DNA of 64,000 bases from Opitutaceae bacterium TAV5 (GCA_000242935.3 CP007053.1:6371001-6435000); one strand, 5' to 3'; numbered from the stretch's first letter, positions 7,892-17,343 are shown. Notes: generated from the letters alone by a model not told the origin. A program made the numbers and translations.

Positions 7892-10800
7892 ATGATCTCC
7901 TTCAAGCTTATCCAACAACGCATTTGCCGTGCCCTTCTCACGACAACATCGGCCATTGCTGCGGCATTCGCCATTGTCTCCACATCCAGTGGAGCCGAGG
8001 CTGGCCCGCTCGTTTTGAACGCCGAATTTGATCCCCCACGCCGTTGGGTTGCCTGGACTGATGCCGAGATCGCCTCAATCACAACCTCAGCCCCCGACCA
8101 GGGAAAATCCACCGCCGGCTTGCTGGATGGCAAACCCTCCACCAGCACCCGCTTTCCCAAGCTCAAAGGCAGCACAACCACACTAACCTTCAAAACGCCA
8201 CGCACCATCCGCCAACTCGCTTTTCTGCAAGGCGGCTGGGACAACTGGGCGCTCCCGAAAAAACTCAAACTTCGCCTCGACGACAAAGACACCCTCGAAG
8301 TCACACTCCAAAACGCACCGGGCAAGATCCAGTCTGTCTCACTCAACCGCACGCTCACCCAACTCGAAGTTCAAGTCCTCGACATCTACAGCGACGCCAA
8401 ACGCATCCACCCCTGGGGTGGCTTTGGCGGCATCGGCGAATCCCTTTACGGCACCACGGAATGGAGCCTCCTCGCTCCCCCCCTCCAGGACCACCAACGC
8501 AACCTCCGCATCACCATCGAAACCCCCGTTGCCACCACCGCCAACGCCGTCTTCGCAATCGGAAACACAAGCAAGCACCGCGCACTGCGCTTCGCCCACC
8601 CGCCCATCGCGCTTCAGCCGGGAAAACATACCTACACCCTTTCACTTGACGGCCTCAAACCAGCCGAGGATTACGGCTATGAGCCTCGCCCCCGTCATCT
8701 TGAAACCCTCATGCTCAGTGGTCCTGACGAGCAAACGCCCATCCGCCTCATCGCCGTCGAAGCGGTTCCGGCGCCTGTTGCCGAAACCCCTTGGGAAGCG
8801 CTCCCGCCCATTACCTTTCCCACCCGCCAGATCGACGGCAAAACCTGGACCGAAGGGCACAGCTACCGCACCGCCGGACGCTTCAGCAACTCCACCTACA
8901 ACGGCCTCATCAACGAAGTAGTCAGTGGAAACTGGATACGCGTTTACACCGCCAATGGTGACAGCCTCTATCGCCGACAGGATTTCGACTTCCACGTCAA
9001 AGGACAGGAAGCCGACACCACCGACAGCACAGGCGAACTCTGGCGCGTCAAACTTGGCACCTACAACCCCAAGCGGGAAAAAATCACTGCCAACTGGACA
9101 ACCATGATTAACGAACGACGCGGACGCGACAACACAGTCCTCCGCGTCACCACCGGCCTCCTCGCCCCCGGATTCCTCATCGACACTCCCAAGACCCTCA
9201 CCCTCAGTTCCCGTGGTGGCGGCAAACTCCCTGTTCGCAGTGGCGCGCCCGACGAAGATGAAGCCCGCTTCATGAAACCCGATGCGACCGAATCCGGGAA
9301 ACCCATGATCGGCCCCTCCGCCATCCTCACCAGCCACGGTCTCTTCACCAAACCACAAACAATCCAGAACCTGCGCGAACCCTGGATCGTCGCCATCTGG
9401 GGCATTGCCGACGGCAAACCCACCTTCTGGGGAGACAAGGCCGTGGCGCTTCTGCTCACCGCAGACACCTCCGCGCCCATTGAATGGACCTCCTCCTCCC
9501 TGCGCCTCCCCCCGGCCCGCTGGGGTTTTTCCAGCGCCTTCCACGGACTCCTCAACGAAGGCTGGAAACCCGAGTCCGTATCCAACCGGGCACGACAAGT
9601 TGCCCGGATGCTCCGCACCTACCCCGTCGATTGCCGCGAATACTATCTTGTCGAGGACGACGCCGTGCGCATCCGCAACGAATTCCGTTACGAACGCTGG
9701 GGCAACCCCGCCTGGCAAACCACCGACTATGCCCCCCTCCCCCCCATCTACAGCTGGGCACGCGATTCCCTCCAATGGCAGGGCATTCCCGCCGACTCCG
9801 GCACTAGCGCCGAGACCAACCTCAAAACCCCCATCGGCCCCTTCCGCTGGCTCGATGGCGCCACGCTCGACTACACTCTCCCCCGCATCCCCGCCCGCCA
9901 TGCCGCCTGGCCGCAACGCGCGGAATTCTCGGACACCTACCAGTCCATGAATGACGCCATCACCGCCAAAATACACCCCCCGCTTGCCACTCGCTCCACC
10001 AACCACCCCTGGATCCTTGCCTACCAGGACAGATGGACACAGGGCATCATCGGCGGCAGCTTCCACCAACCCCAAGCCCTCCAGTCCCTCCTCGATCTCG
10101 CGCACCTCAACGTCGAGCGCATGTATGCCCCCTCCTCCTGGATACTCCGCCGCGAACTCTTCACCCAGGAACCCTATCAACTTCGGGGCTGGCTCGACCG
10201 TTCCACCCTCCCCGTCATGTTTGGCGACCCCAATTCCAACGTCGGCCAAGCGGCGTATTCAACTTATCTCTACGCCCTCTATTCCGGCGACTGGGCAACC
10301 GTCCGCCGCCTCTGGCCACGAATGATGGAAACACTTCGCATCTTCGAAATCCTCAACGACTGGGCCATCCCCGCTACCACCTCCCGCGAAGCCGTCAAAT
10401 ACGGCTCCATTGACATGGATACCATCGCCTATGCCGGCGTTGCCGCCATGCACCGCATGGCGCAAGTCCTCGGCCAGACAGACGACGCCGCCCGCATCGC
10501 CTACCTCCAGACCAAGATTGCCGCCGCCACCGCCCTCCGCTTCAATTTCCCCCGTTATCTCGATCCGGAAACCAAATACCCGCGCCTCTTTGGTGTTGGT
10601 TTCGCCGAGGACGGACCCGCCATTGAGCGCGCCTCGCCCAAACACACCGGCGGCCTCGATCACATCGCCATGTGCCTGACATGGACTGGCGAAATGCCCG
10701 AGATGTACGACTTTTACCTGAACATTCTCGGCCCCGAATTTTTCACCCACTTCCAACGCGACTTCATGGACAAACAATTCAGCGGCTGGCGGGAAATGGC

Positions 10801-11227
10801 TTACAACCAGAGTCGGAGCGCCGCCCACATCGCCAACCGCGCCTGGCTCACCGACTGGCCTGCCGACGCCCTGAAAAACGACCTCGAAACCTGGCTCGCC
10901 CACCTCAAACAAAAACACACGCCCTATTACGCATCCGGCATGTTCGGCACCTACACCGCCCACGAAACCGGGGTTTACCTCGTCGGCTGGGAACCCGCCC
11001 GCTTCGTCAAATCCCGTTACGATCACGCCGCACGTCAGTTGTCCCTCGACATGGAAAACCCAAATCCCTTCGAGTTGGAAATCCACGCGCCGGCCCCCCC
11101 CTCAACCCTTCGACTCGACAACCGCGAGCAACCCCTTGCCGGTATCCAGTCAAACGGCAACCGCCACCGCATTCCACTTCCCCATGGAGGCAAAATCGAG
11201 ATACATTTCCCATCCGCCAAACCCTGA
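7892..11227 (+). CDS. large secreted glycosidase-like protein of unknown specificity
   Basis: 1111 residues from the ATG at 7892, which places a good signal peptide (LTTTSAIAAAFAIVSTSSGAEA) at the N-terminus; the frame is open further upstream but without a plausible leader. Residues about 40-170 look like a discoidin-like beta sandwich (LLDGKPSTSTRFPKLKGS, FLQGGWDNWALPKKLKL). A long middle beta region follows. The last 450 residues are helical with Trp/Tyr-rich repeats (YSTYLYALYSGDWATVRRLW, YGSIDMDTIAYAGVAAMHRM), suggesting an (alpha/alpha)-barrel glycosidase fold. I cannot assign a family or identify catalytic acids. Its neighbours suggest polysaccharide processing outside the cytoplasm. 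Confidence 0.6.
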   Translation: MISFKLIQQRICRALLTTTSAIAAAFAIVSTSSGAEAGPLVLNAEFDPPRRWVAWTDAEIASITTSAPDQGKSTAGLLDGKPSTSTRFPKLKGSTTTLTFKTPRTIRQLAFLQGGWDNWALPKKLKLRLDDKDTLEVTLQNAPGKIQSVSLNRTLTQLEVQVLDIYSDAKRIHPWGGFGGIGESLYGTTEWSLLAPPLQDHQRNLRITIETPVATTANAVFAIGNTSKHRALRFAHPPIALQPGKHTYTLSLDGLKPAEDYGYEPRPRHLETLMLSGPDEQTPIRLIAVEAVPAPVAETPWEALPPITFPTRQIDGKTWTEGHSYRTAGRFSNSTYNGLINEVVSGNWIRVYTANGDSLYRRQDFDFHVKGQEADTTDSTGELWRVKLGTYNPKREKITANWTTMINERRGRDNTVLRVTTGLLAPGFLIDTPKTLTLSSRGGGKLPVRSGAPDEDEARFMKPDATESGKPMIGPSAILTSHGLFTKPQTIQNLREPWIVAIWGIADGKPTFWGDKAVALLLTADTSAPIEWTSSSLRLPPARWGFSSAFHGLLNEGWKPESVSNRARQVARMLRTYPVDCREYYLVEDDAVRIRNEFRYERWGNPAWQTTDYAPLPPIYSWARDSLQWQGIPADSGTSAETNLKTPIGPFRWLDGATLDYTLPRIPARHAAWPQRAEFSDTYQSMNDAITAKIHPPLATRSTNHPWILAYQDRWTQGIIGGSFHQPQALQSLLDLAHLNVERMYAPSSWILRRELFTQEPYQLRGWLDRSTLPVMFGDPNSNVGQAAYSTYLYALYSGDWATVRRLWPRMMETLRIFEILNDWAIPATTSREAVKYGSIDMDTIAYAGVAAMHRMAQVLGQTDDAARIAYLQTKIAAATALRFNFPRYLDPETKYPRLFGVGFAEDGPAIERASPKHTGGLDHIAMCLTWTGEMPEMYDFYLNILGPEFFTHFQRDFMDKQFSGWREMAYNQSRSAAHIANRAWLTDWPADALKNDLETWLAHLKQKHTPYYASGMFGTYTAHETGVYLVGWEPARFVKSRYDHAARQLSLDMENPNPFELEIHAPAPPSTLRLDNREQPLAGIQSNGNRHRIPLPHGGKIEIHFPSAKP

Positions 11228-11246
11228 CTCCCCCCCTCCCCAAACC

Positions 11247-11993
11247 ATGAATCATCCCGGCAACAAAACGTTTACCCTGACCGAGCCGCGATGGATTTTT
11301 ACTTGCCGGAGACAGAGCGAAACGACGTCTCCGGCAAGGGCTTCACGTGAAGCCCGCCGCATCGCTTCCGCCTTTACCCTGATCGAACTGCTCACGGTCA
11401 TCGTCATCATCGGAATTTTAGCTGCAATTCTGATACCGACGGTTGCGCGAGTCAGACAATCGGCCCGCGACACCAAATGCTCCGCCACGATTCGCCAATA
11501 TGCCATCGCGACCCAACTCTATGCCGAGGAGCACAAAGGCGTATTCCCAAACACGGCCGGTTCCTATGCCCACAGCGATCTCATCAACTACTTCAACGTT
11601 TCCATCAAAGACAGCGCGCAAAGAATCCATTTCCTCGATTGTCCGGGAACATTCGATAAAAACGGGAAAGAGACGCATTGGATATACGGTTTCAATGCAT
11701 TCATTTCCCAAAAGCCCGTCACCTCCATCACGCAACCCTCCCGCCAGATTCTGGCGACCTGCTCGACAGCGCAATGGCTCGACGGTGATGCCATCTCCGG
11801 ATCGAAAGACTCCCTTAAAAAAACCCCGAAACCCCATTCCGGGAAAATCAGCGTTGTCCGTTTGGCCGGCAACGTTACCCGCGAAAAAGTAAGCACTCTC
11901 CTCTACGCCGATATCCGGCGCGACACACCCAAATATATGCCAGCCGACGAAACGACTTACGTCCTTGGTGGCGACCCCCAATACGACAAATGA
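11247..11993 (+). CDS. type IV pilin-like pseudopilin (N-methylation motif)
   Basis: A 248-residue protein with the prepilin motif AFTLIELLTVIVIIGILAAI at about residues 47-66. It is followed by the amphipathic helix (VARVRQSARDTKCSATIRQY) and a C-terminal globular domain of the kind common in Verrucomicrobia and Planctomycetes. Ala replaces the usual Gly before Phe, which prepilin peptidases often tolerate. The leader is unusually long, about 45 residues. It is partly encoded by two perfect palindromes (11302-11338 and 11338-11355), so the real start could be in doubt; the ATG at 11247 is the best candidate. Role: extracellular assembly or secretion scaffold, inferred from the family. Confidence 0.75.
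   Translation: MNHPGNKTFTLTEPRWIFTCRRQSETTSPARASREARRIASAFTLIELLTVIVIIGILAAILIPTVARVRQSARDTKCSATIRQYAIATQLYAEEHKGVFPNTAGSYAHSDLINYFNVSIKDSAQRIHFLDCPGTFDKNGKETHWIYGFNAFISQKPVTSITQPSRQILATCSTAQWLDGDAISGSKDSLKKTPKPHSGKISVVRLAGNVTREKVSTLLYADIRRDTPKYMPADETTYVLGGDPQYDK
11302..11355. repeat. two palindromes inside the pseudopilin leader
   Basis: CTTGCCGGAGAC (11302-11313) pairs perfectly with GTCTCCGGCAAG (11327-11338). It is followed at once by the 18-bp perfect palindrome GGGCTTCACGTGAAGCCC (11338-11355). Both are translated as part of the leader peptide. Confidence 0.75.
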
Positions 11994-12041
11994 AGCCGCG
12001 GAACAGCGGCGTTCCCGAAAGAAAGAAATCAACAACACCTT

Positions 12042-13484
12042 ATGATTCACAAACCTGATCTTGCCACGCTCCCCTCTGAAGACGGCTGGGATGTCATCGT
12101 AGTCGGCGGAGGCCCCGCCGGCTGCACAGCCGCTGCTGCCGCCGCCCGCGAAGGAGCCCGCACCCTCCTTGTCGAACAAACTCAGGCGCTAGGCGGTTGT
12201 AGCACCACAGGACTTGTGCCCATCTGGGCTCCGCTGACCGACAAAAAAGAGATCATCTACCGCGGTCTTGCCGAAAAGATCATCAACGGCTCCCGCATTG
12301 GAATGGATCACGTACAACCCCTGTATTTCGGCTGGACGCCCATCAATTTCGAGCACGTGAAGCGCGTTTACGATGATCTCGTCTCCGGATATGGTGCCGA
12401 TATCCGTTTCCAAACCTTTCTCGCTGCGGTTGACACCCCCGACAACACCACTGTCACCAGCATTCTGGTGGCCGGCAAAAGCGGTCTGCGCCGGCTGAAA
12501 GCCCGTGTCTATATCGACTGCACTGGCGACGGCGATCTTGCCGCCTGGGCCGGGGCACCCGTCCTCAAGGGCGATGCCCGCGGAGAACTTCAGCCAGGCT
12601 CCCTTTGCTTCATTCTCAGCAACGTTAACGAAACAGCCTACAAACGTTTCCTCACTGAACGTGGCGATCCCGCGCTTGTTCTCCTCATCAAAGAGATCAT
12701 CGCCTCCGGCAAGTATCCAGAAATTGAGGATACCCACTGCCTCCAGATCAAAATCGGCCCCGGCACCTTCGGCTTTAATGCGGGACACGTTGGTGTGGAC
12801 AACACCGATCCCGTTTCTCTCTCGCGCGCCGCCATCAAGGGGCGTCGCATCGCCGAAGCCTTTCGCCGCGCCCTCGCCGAATTTCAGCCCGAAATCTATG
12901 GTGATGCTTTTCTGGTAAGCACCGGTACACAAGTTGGCGTTCGTGAAACCCGTCGTATTGTAGGCGACTACCTGCTTACTGTGGACGACTGGCTGGAACG
13001 CCGCACCTTCCCCGACGAAATTGCCCGCAACTGCTACTTCATCGACATTCACGCCTCGCTTGACGAAATCCGAGCTCGGCCCAAGGACGCGAAAACCAAG
13101 CAACGATTTCCCCACTACGGTCCCGGCGAGTCGCACGGTATCCCCTATCGTTGCCTGACGCCCAAAGGATTGCGCAACGTTCTCGTGGCAGGCCGCTGCG
13201 TTTCGGCGGACCGTCCCGTGCAAGGCAGCATCCGTGTGATGCCCGTGTGTCTGGTGATGGGAGAGGCTGCGGGCCTCGCTGCCGCTTTGGCCGCGAATAA
13301 CCACGATTCAGACGTACATGCGGTGGACACGAATCGTCTTCGTGAACGCCTGAAAGCGGAAGGCGCTTACCTGCCCGACCAGGAATCTCCCACGAACAAG
13401 GTCGAACTCCCGGGGCATAACCCTTCAGGAAAGGGGACTCCTGCCTTTCATTCACCCGGATTACATGTTCACGGCTCAGGATAA
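12042..13484 (+). CDS. FAD-dependent oxidoreductase
   Basis: A 480-residue protein with an N-terminal Rossmann dinucleotide-binding motif (DVIVVGGGPAGCTAAAAAAR) and the GGCSTTGLVPIW loop typical of the FAD_oxidored (PF12831) group. A conserved C-terminal FAD motif follows (NVLVAGRCVSADRPVQGSIR, then MGEAAGLAAALA). Such proteins are common in verrucomicrobial sugar-degradation loci, but their substrates are mostly unknown. No signal peptide. It begins 48 bp after the pseudopilin stop and may be cotranscribed with it. The C-terminus (residues about 450-480) is variable and probably not catalytic. Confidence 0.85.
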   Translation: MIHKPDLATLPSEDGWDVIVVGGGPAGCTAAAAAAREGARTLLVEQTQALGGCSTTGLVPIWAPLTDKKEIIYRGLAEKIINGSRIGMDHVQPLYFGWTPINFEHVKRVYDDLVSGYGADIRFQTFLAAVDTPDNTTVTSILVAGKSGLRRLKARVYIDCTGDGDLAAWAGAPVLKGDARGELQPGSLCFILSNVNETAYKRFLTERGDPALVLLIKEIIASGKYPEIEDTHCLQIKIGPGTFGFNAGHVGVDNTDPVSLSRAAIKGRRIAEAFRRALAEFQPEIYGDAFLVSTGTQVGVRETRRIVGDYLLTVDDWLERRTFPDEIARNCYFIDIHASLDEIRARPKDAKTKQRFPHYGPGESHGIPYRCLTPKGLRNVLVAGRCVSADRPVQGSIRVMPVCLVMGEAAGLAAALAANNHDSDVHAVDTNRLRERLKAEGAYLPDQESPTNKVELPGHNPSGKGTPAFHSPGLHVHGSG

Positions 13485-13562
13485 GCCGCATTTCACCGAG
13501 ATCGGAAACTTTATCGTAGAGCGTATTCCCTTTCCTTTGAAGGAATAAAAAATTAAAAAATT

Positions 13563-14825
13563 ATGAACAGACTATTTTTATGCATATTATTGGCTTTATT
13601 GAACGTCTTTGCGCGAAGCCACGCCGATGCCGCCACATATTACGTAAGTAGCCTGAGCGGAGACGATTCCTTTTCAGGAACAAGCACGCTAACGCCTTTC
13701 CGAACGTTGTATAAATTGTCGACCATGACGTTCAGTCCCGGTGACACGATCAAGTTCAAAGCAGGAGAAACGTTCGCTGGACACGCATGGAAAATTTCCA
13801 GCTCGGGCACAAACTCAACCACTGGATTAATTACAGTCACATCATACGACACTGGAAGCAAACCGATCCTCGATGGCACAGGTATCCCTGAGAATGAATA
13901 TTCCGCAGCAGGCGACCAAATGCTTGCGTGTATTGTAGACATCGCCCCCAGCGTCAATTATTGGAAATTCGATAATTTGTCGTTCAGAAATGCCGAGATC
14001 GGGCTTCACTGTTATCATCCTTCCAATATTACAGCCGTCCAAGACTTTTTTTATATCCATGCATGCAATTTTTCACATTTAAGCCATGCCGGCGTTAAGT
14101 TCCAGGCAATGTCCGGACGGAGGATCAATGATGTTCAAATATCGCATTGCAATTTCTCCCAATCCCAAACCGGCATAAAACTGACCCGCTGCTACAATAG
14201 CACGATAATAAACTCGAACCTGTCCGAAATGAATGGAGGCGCCATCGGGATCACGGACACCACCAACGGAGGCCTGATCGCCGATTGCTCCATTTGGAGA
14301 ACCTGCAAAGGCTACAGGCCGGCGGGTTCCTGCGCGATTTACCTGGGCAATGTCCGTGATCTGATCATTGATAACTGCGGCATAGCCTATACTTTCCGGG
14401 CCGCCGACCCATCCGACCCCACCAAACTCAGCCCCGACGGGGTTGCCATCGATTTCGAAAGCGCAAACAAAAACATCACCGTTAGCAATTGCACCCTCCA
14501 TACCAATGACGGCGCCGCGATCCTGATCTATAGAAACCCGACATGGGGTTTTGAAAACAGGCCTTTGTATTTTATAAATAACACGATTTATGGTAATGGA
14601 ATCAAAGGCGGCAGTGGTGGAACGCCGGGCGGGGCACAGTTCATAAGGCACTTACAGGATCAGGTGAGCAGTCCCGGGGAATATGCCAAGATCGAGCCTG
14701 GCTACGGGGGGGTTATATCAGAGAACACTATTACATTGTCGAATGGCACATCCACTTATCAAACACAGACTCGGTCGTCCCATTTGACCAACAATGCCCC
14801 GGGATGGTATAGCGTTGACCCATGA
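13563..14825 (+). CDS. secreted right-handed parallel beta-helix protein
   Basis: 420 residues with a signal peptide (FLCILLALLNVFARSHADAA), then repeated short strands with Asn/Ile ladders (FDNLSFRNAEIGLHCY, VQISHCNFSQSQTGIKL, STIINSNLSEMNGGAIGI, ITVSNCTLHTNDGAAILIYR). This is the pattern of pectate-lyase-like parallel beta helices. It may bind or cleave a polysaccharide; catalytic residues are not evident. The gene is clearly AT-richer than its neighbours and its leader is A/T-rich (AAAAATTAAAAAATTATG), which suggests separate acquisition. An IR (TTCCTTTGAAGGAA, about 13537-13550) lies just upstream. Confidence 0.8.
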   Translation: MNRLFLCILLALLNVFARSHADAATYYVSSLSGDDSFSGTSTLTPFRTLYKLSTMTFSPGDTIKFKAGETFAGHAWKISSSGTNSTTGLITVTSYDTGSKPILDGTGIPENEYSAAGDQMLACIVDIAPSVNYWKFDNLSFRNAEIGLHCYHPSNITAVQDFFYIHACNFSHLSHAGVKFQAMSGRRINDVQISHCNFSQSQTGIKLTRCYNSTIINSNLSEMNGGAIGITDTTNGGLIADCSIWRTCKGYRPAGSCAIYLGNVRDLIIDNCGIAYTFRAADPSDPTKLSPDGVAIDFESANKNITVSNCTLHTNDGAAILIYRNPTWGFENRPLYFINNTIYGNGIKGGSGGTPGGAQFIRHLQDQVSSPGEYAKIEPGYGGVISENTITLSNGTSTYQTQTRSSHLTNNAPGWYSVDP

Positions 14826-15005
14826 GCGGCCAGAATCTGAACGGAATTGGTTCCACTGAACAATCGATGAACCTCACCGGACAAGCCCATCCACTCCGAC
14901 GCGACACTATGGGGGTGCGCTATAAAGACCTTCACGAATTGTTTCCCGACAAAATTACCACGGCGCTGATGATGATCTGAGCCTCGCGACACCACTTCTC
15001 CACCC

Positions 15006-15119
15006 ATGCCTCGTAAATCCAGGATTACTACTGTTTACAGTCTCGGCGACGAACCCAGCGTCTCTGTCGAACTCCACGGAATTAAATCCCAATACGCCCT
15101 TATCAACCTGCTTGAATGA
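15006..15119 (+). pseudogene. decayed N-terminal fragment of a LacI-family regulator
   Basis: Starting at ATG 15006, the 37-codon reading is MPRKSRITTVYSLGDEPSVS followed by unrelated residues. Its first 20 residues match the start of the LacI regulator at 16181 (MPRKPRRTTVYSLGDELGVS) with few changes, and the DNA around it also matches. The recognition-helix part is lost. It looks like a remnant of a duplicated or replaced lacI-type gene. The rest of the 14826-15115 gap holds nothing recognisable. Confidence 0.7.
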
Positions 15120-15421
15120 TATCACACTGCCACCGGGATTCACATCCCTTGACACCCTCTCGAATCAGATTATCAGATTTGTGCATAAACACGCCCCTGA
15201 CAGAGTTCCAGCGCAGCTTCAAAAGCGCACGCAAAGCCGCGGACAAAGGCGAAAGTGTCATCATTGAAGCCGACAACCAGCGCTACGTTGAAACACTCGG
15301 CGAACAGCGAAAGTCGTTTACAGGAATGCGGGGGGTGTTTGGCGCGGCAAAATTGACGAAGAAAAAAGGAACCCATCGTGAGCAGATCCGCCGCCGCCTG
15401 GCCAAGAAACATCGTGGTTGA
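15116..15421 (+). CDS. small antitoxin-like protein, family uncertain
   Basis: Up to 101 residues. The convincing part (EFQRSFKSARKAADKGESVI, then IEADNQRYVETLG) resembles the N-terminal region of Phd-like antitoxins, followed by a basic tail (EQIRRRLAKKHRG). The ATG at 15116 overlaps the end of the lacI fragment and translates an unconvincing leader; a TTG at 15179 gives a neater N-terminus. It lies upstream of a small gene and a PIN-domain gene, and the three may be one module. Confidence 0.5.
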   Translation: MISHCHRDSHPLTPSRIRLSDLCINTPLTEFQRSFKSARKAADKGESVIIEADNQRYVETLGEQRKSFTGMRGVFGAAKLTKKKGTHREQIRRRLAKKHRG

Positions 15422-15449
15422 TTCCGGCAAACCGCTTGACGCCCCTCCT

Positions 15450-15668
15450 ATGAGCGGAGACTTTACTCGCATGTCCGCACGCAAGCCTGCCCAGTCCGAA
15501 AAAGAAGTTCCCTCGCAAGGGGCGCTTCTCGCGGCAAAATACCGGGCGCGCGCAAACCTCCTGACAGATGAACAACGTCAGGCGCATCGTGCGCGCGCCA
15601 TGAGCATTATCTACGGAAGCCTCCCTCCCTCCACAGATGCCCGCACGGTCCACGCTCGTCGCCGTTGA
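15450..15668 (+). CDS. small basic protein preceding the PIN-domain gene
   Basis: 72 residues from the ATG at 15450. It is helical and charged (LLAAKYRARANLLTDEQRQA). It overlaps the start of the PIN gene by 32 bp, the arrangement expected of a VapB-type antitoxin beside its toxin, but no DNA-binding fold is recognisable. A longer frame begins at 15378 within the previous gene. Alternatively this is simply a shadow of the 5' end of the PIN transcript. Confidence 0.4.
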   Translation: MSGDFTRMSARKPAQSEKEVPSQGALLAAKYRARANLLTDEQRQAHRARAMSIIYGSLPPSTDARTVHARRR

Positions 15669-16152
15669 CACCAACCTTCTCATGGACCTCGCCGTGCCCA
15701 GGGACAAGGCGCACGATGCAGTGGCCATTTTCCGCAAGAGGGTTCCGGGAGTTGAGTTTGTCGTAGTGCCGACCGTCGTTGACGAACTCGATTTCATCTC
15801 TCTGCACGGAGACACCGAAAAGGACAGGACACTGGCAAACACCGTCATGCAGAGCCTGGTCCGGGTCTGGAAATTCCGTCCGCTCGATTTTATCCCGGTG
15901 GGACACGGAATCATCAAAAACACCGCAGACAAACTCCGCGGCCAAGGACTGATCCCCGAACACGAAATCAACGATTCCTGCATTTTGGCGGAAGCAGCTC
16001 TCGCCAACTGCGCGTTGTTGCTGACCTCCGACAAGCACATTCGCGGGGCGGATCCAACCCTGCTCAGCCTTGCGCTGCGGGAGTGCGATGTGAGCACCAT
16101 ACTTGTGCGGACTCCGGCGGACATCGTCCGGCAATTTGGCGGACGCCGCTGA
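15637..16152 (+). CDS. PIN-domain ribonuclease, probable VapC-type toxin
   Basis: 171 residues with a PIN fold: the first acidic residue in VAVDTNLLMDLAV, a middle acidic residue in VDELDF, and the C-terminal NDSCILAEAALAN and LLTSDKHIRG with the conserved Asp cluster. These acids bind Mg2+ for RNA cleavage. VapC toxins usually cut tRNA or rRNA; the target is not predictable here. It follows candidate antitoxin genes and ends 28 bp before the LacI regulator gene. Confidence 0.78.
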   Translation: MPARSTLVAVDTNLLMDLAVPRDKAHDAVAIFRKRVPGVEFVVVPTVVDELDFISLHGDTEKDRTLANTVMQSLVRVWKFRPLDFIPVGHGIIKNTADKLRGQGLIPEHEINDSCILAEAALANCALLLTSDKHIRGADPTLLSLALRECDVSTILVRTPADIVRQFGGRR

Positions 16153-16180
16153 CCTCGCCTCCCCGTCAGACTTCCCTCCC

Positions 16181-17215
16181 ATGCCACGCAAACCCAGGCG
16201 CACCACCGTTTACAGTCTCGGCGACGAACTCGGCGTCTCCGTCGCCACCATCAGCAAGGCGCTGCGCGGATCGGCGGAGATCAGCGCGGAACTCCGCAAA
16301 AAAGTCCGCGACCTCGCCGCCAGGCGGAATTTCAAACCCCGCGTCGTCAGCCGCAAGGTGCCCAACATCTGCGTCCTCATCCAGCAATACCCCGGCCATA
16401 CGCTCGACTTCGGCCTCTTTCTCTCGACCGTCATGGAAGGCGTCGCCCAATACGTGCAGGAGGAGGGCCTCGAAATGAGCATCTACGCCGACACCATCGA
16501 CCGGCTCAACGCCTGCGACATCGTCCGCGAGCTGCGCCGCCGCTCCATCGACGGCGCCGTCATCCTTCGCTCCAACGACGAGAGCCACTACTTCTCCCGG
16601 CTCGAGGCCGAAGGCTTTCCCCACTGCGCCCTCCTCAGCACCACGCCCGCGCATCGCGACAACGTCATCACCGTCAATAACGACGAAGTCGGCTACCGCG
16701 CCACCCGCCACCTGATCGACAGGGGCCACCGCGAGATCGGCGTGCTCGTCAGCCCGCCCGCCGGCGTATCCGGCCAGGCGCGATTCGCGGGCTACCGGCG
16801 CGCGCTGGAAGAGGCGGGCATCGCCTTCGATGAAAAACGCGTCGCCCGCGAAGGCACCGACAAGACCGGCCTGCAATTCGGCAGCGATGCCATCCAAAAT
16901 CTTGTCCGGGAGAATCCGCGCATGACCGCCGTCTTCGTCATGGACCACCCGGTAGTTGTGGGACTGTTACACGGTGTTTCCCGGATCGGCATCCATGTCC
17001 CGCGCGACCTGTCCGTGATTTCGTGCGACGATTATCCGGAAACCGCCTTCCTCCAGCCGCCCGTCACCGTAATCGACATCCCCAACCGCACTCTCGGTTA
17101 CGAGGCCGCCCGCCAGGTTTACCGTCTCATCCGCGGGCTCGAGCCCCTCCCTCTCGACACCCGTATCGATCTTGACGGCCGTCTCGTCGAACGCGAAAGC
17201 ACACGCGCCCTCTGA
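16181..17215 (+). CDS. LacI-family transcriptional regulator
   Basis: 344 residues. The N-terminal helix-turn-helix (VYSLGDELGVSVATISKALR) is a LacI headpiece, followed by a periplasmic-binding-protein-like sugar-binding domain (ITVNNDEVGYRATRHLIDRG, FVMDHPVVVGLLHGVSRIGI, LSVISCDDYPE). The ATG at 16181 gives the headpiece at once; the frame extends 26 codons upstream into the end of the PIN gene. It presumably represses nearby carbohydrate genes until a sugar binds. An SGNH hydrolase gene follows within 130 bp. Confidence 0.9.
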   Translation: MPRKPRRTTVYSLGDELGVSVATISKALRGSAEISAELRKKVRDLAARRNFKPRVVSRKVPNICVLIQQYPGHTLDFGLFLSTVMEGVAQYVQEEGLEMSIYADTIDRLNACDIVRELRRRSIDGAVILRSNDESHYFSRLEAEGFPHCALLSTTPAHRDNVITVNNDEVGYRATRHLIDRGHREIGVLVSPPAGVSGQARFAGYRRALEEAGIAFDEKRVAREGTDKTGLQFGSDAIQNLVRENPRMTAVFVMDHPVVVGLLHGVSRIGIHVPRDLSVISCDDYPETAFLQPPVTVIDIPNRTLGYEAARQVYRLIRGLEPLPLDTRIDLDGRLVERESTRAL

Positions 17216-17343
17216 CCGGAATCCGATCATCGTTTTCGTCGTTCTGCCACCTCACCATGGCCACAATCCGGATCGGAAGCAGACAGGGCTTTCCTCGCTT
17301 TTTTCTGGCCTTCCCTGCCCGTCTTCTGCGCCCATTGCCCGCC

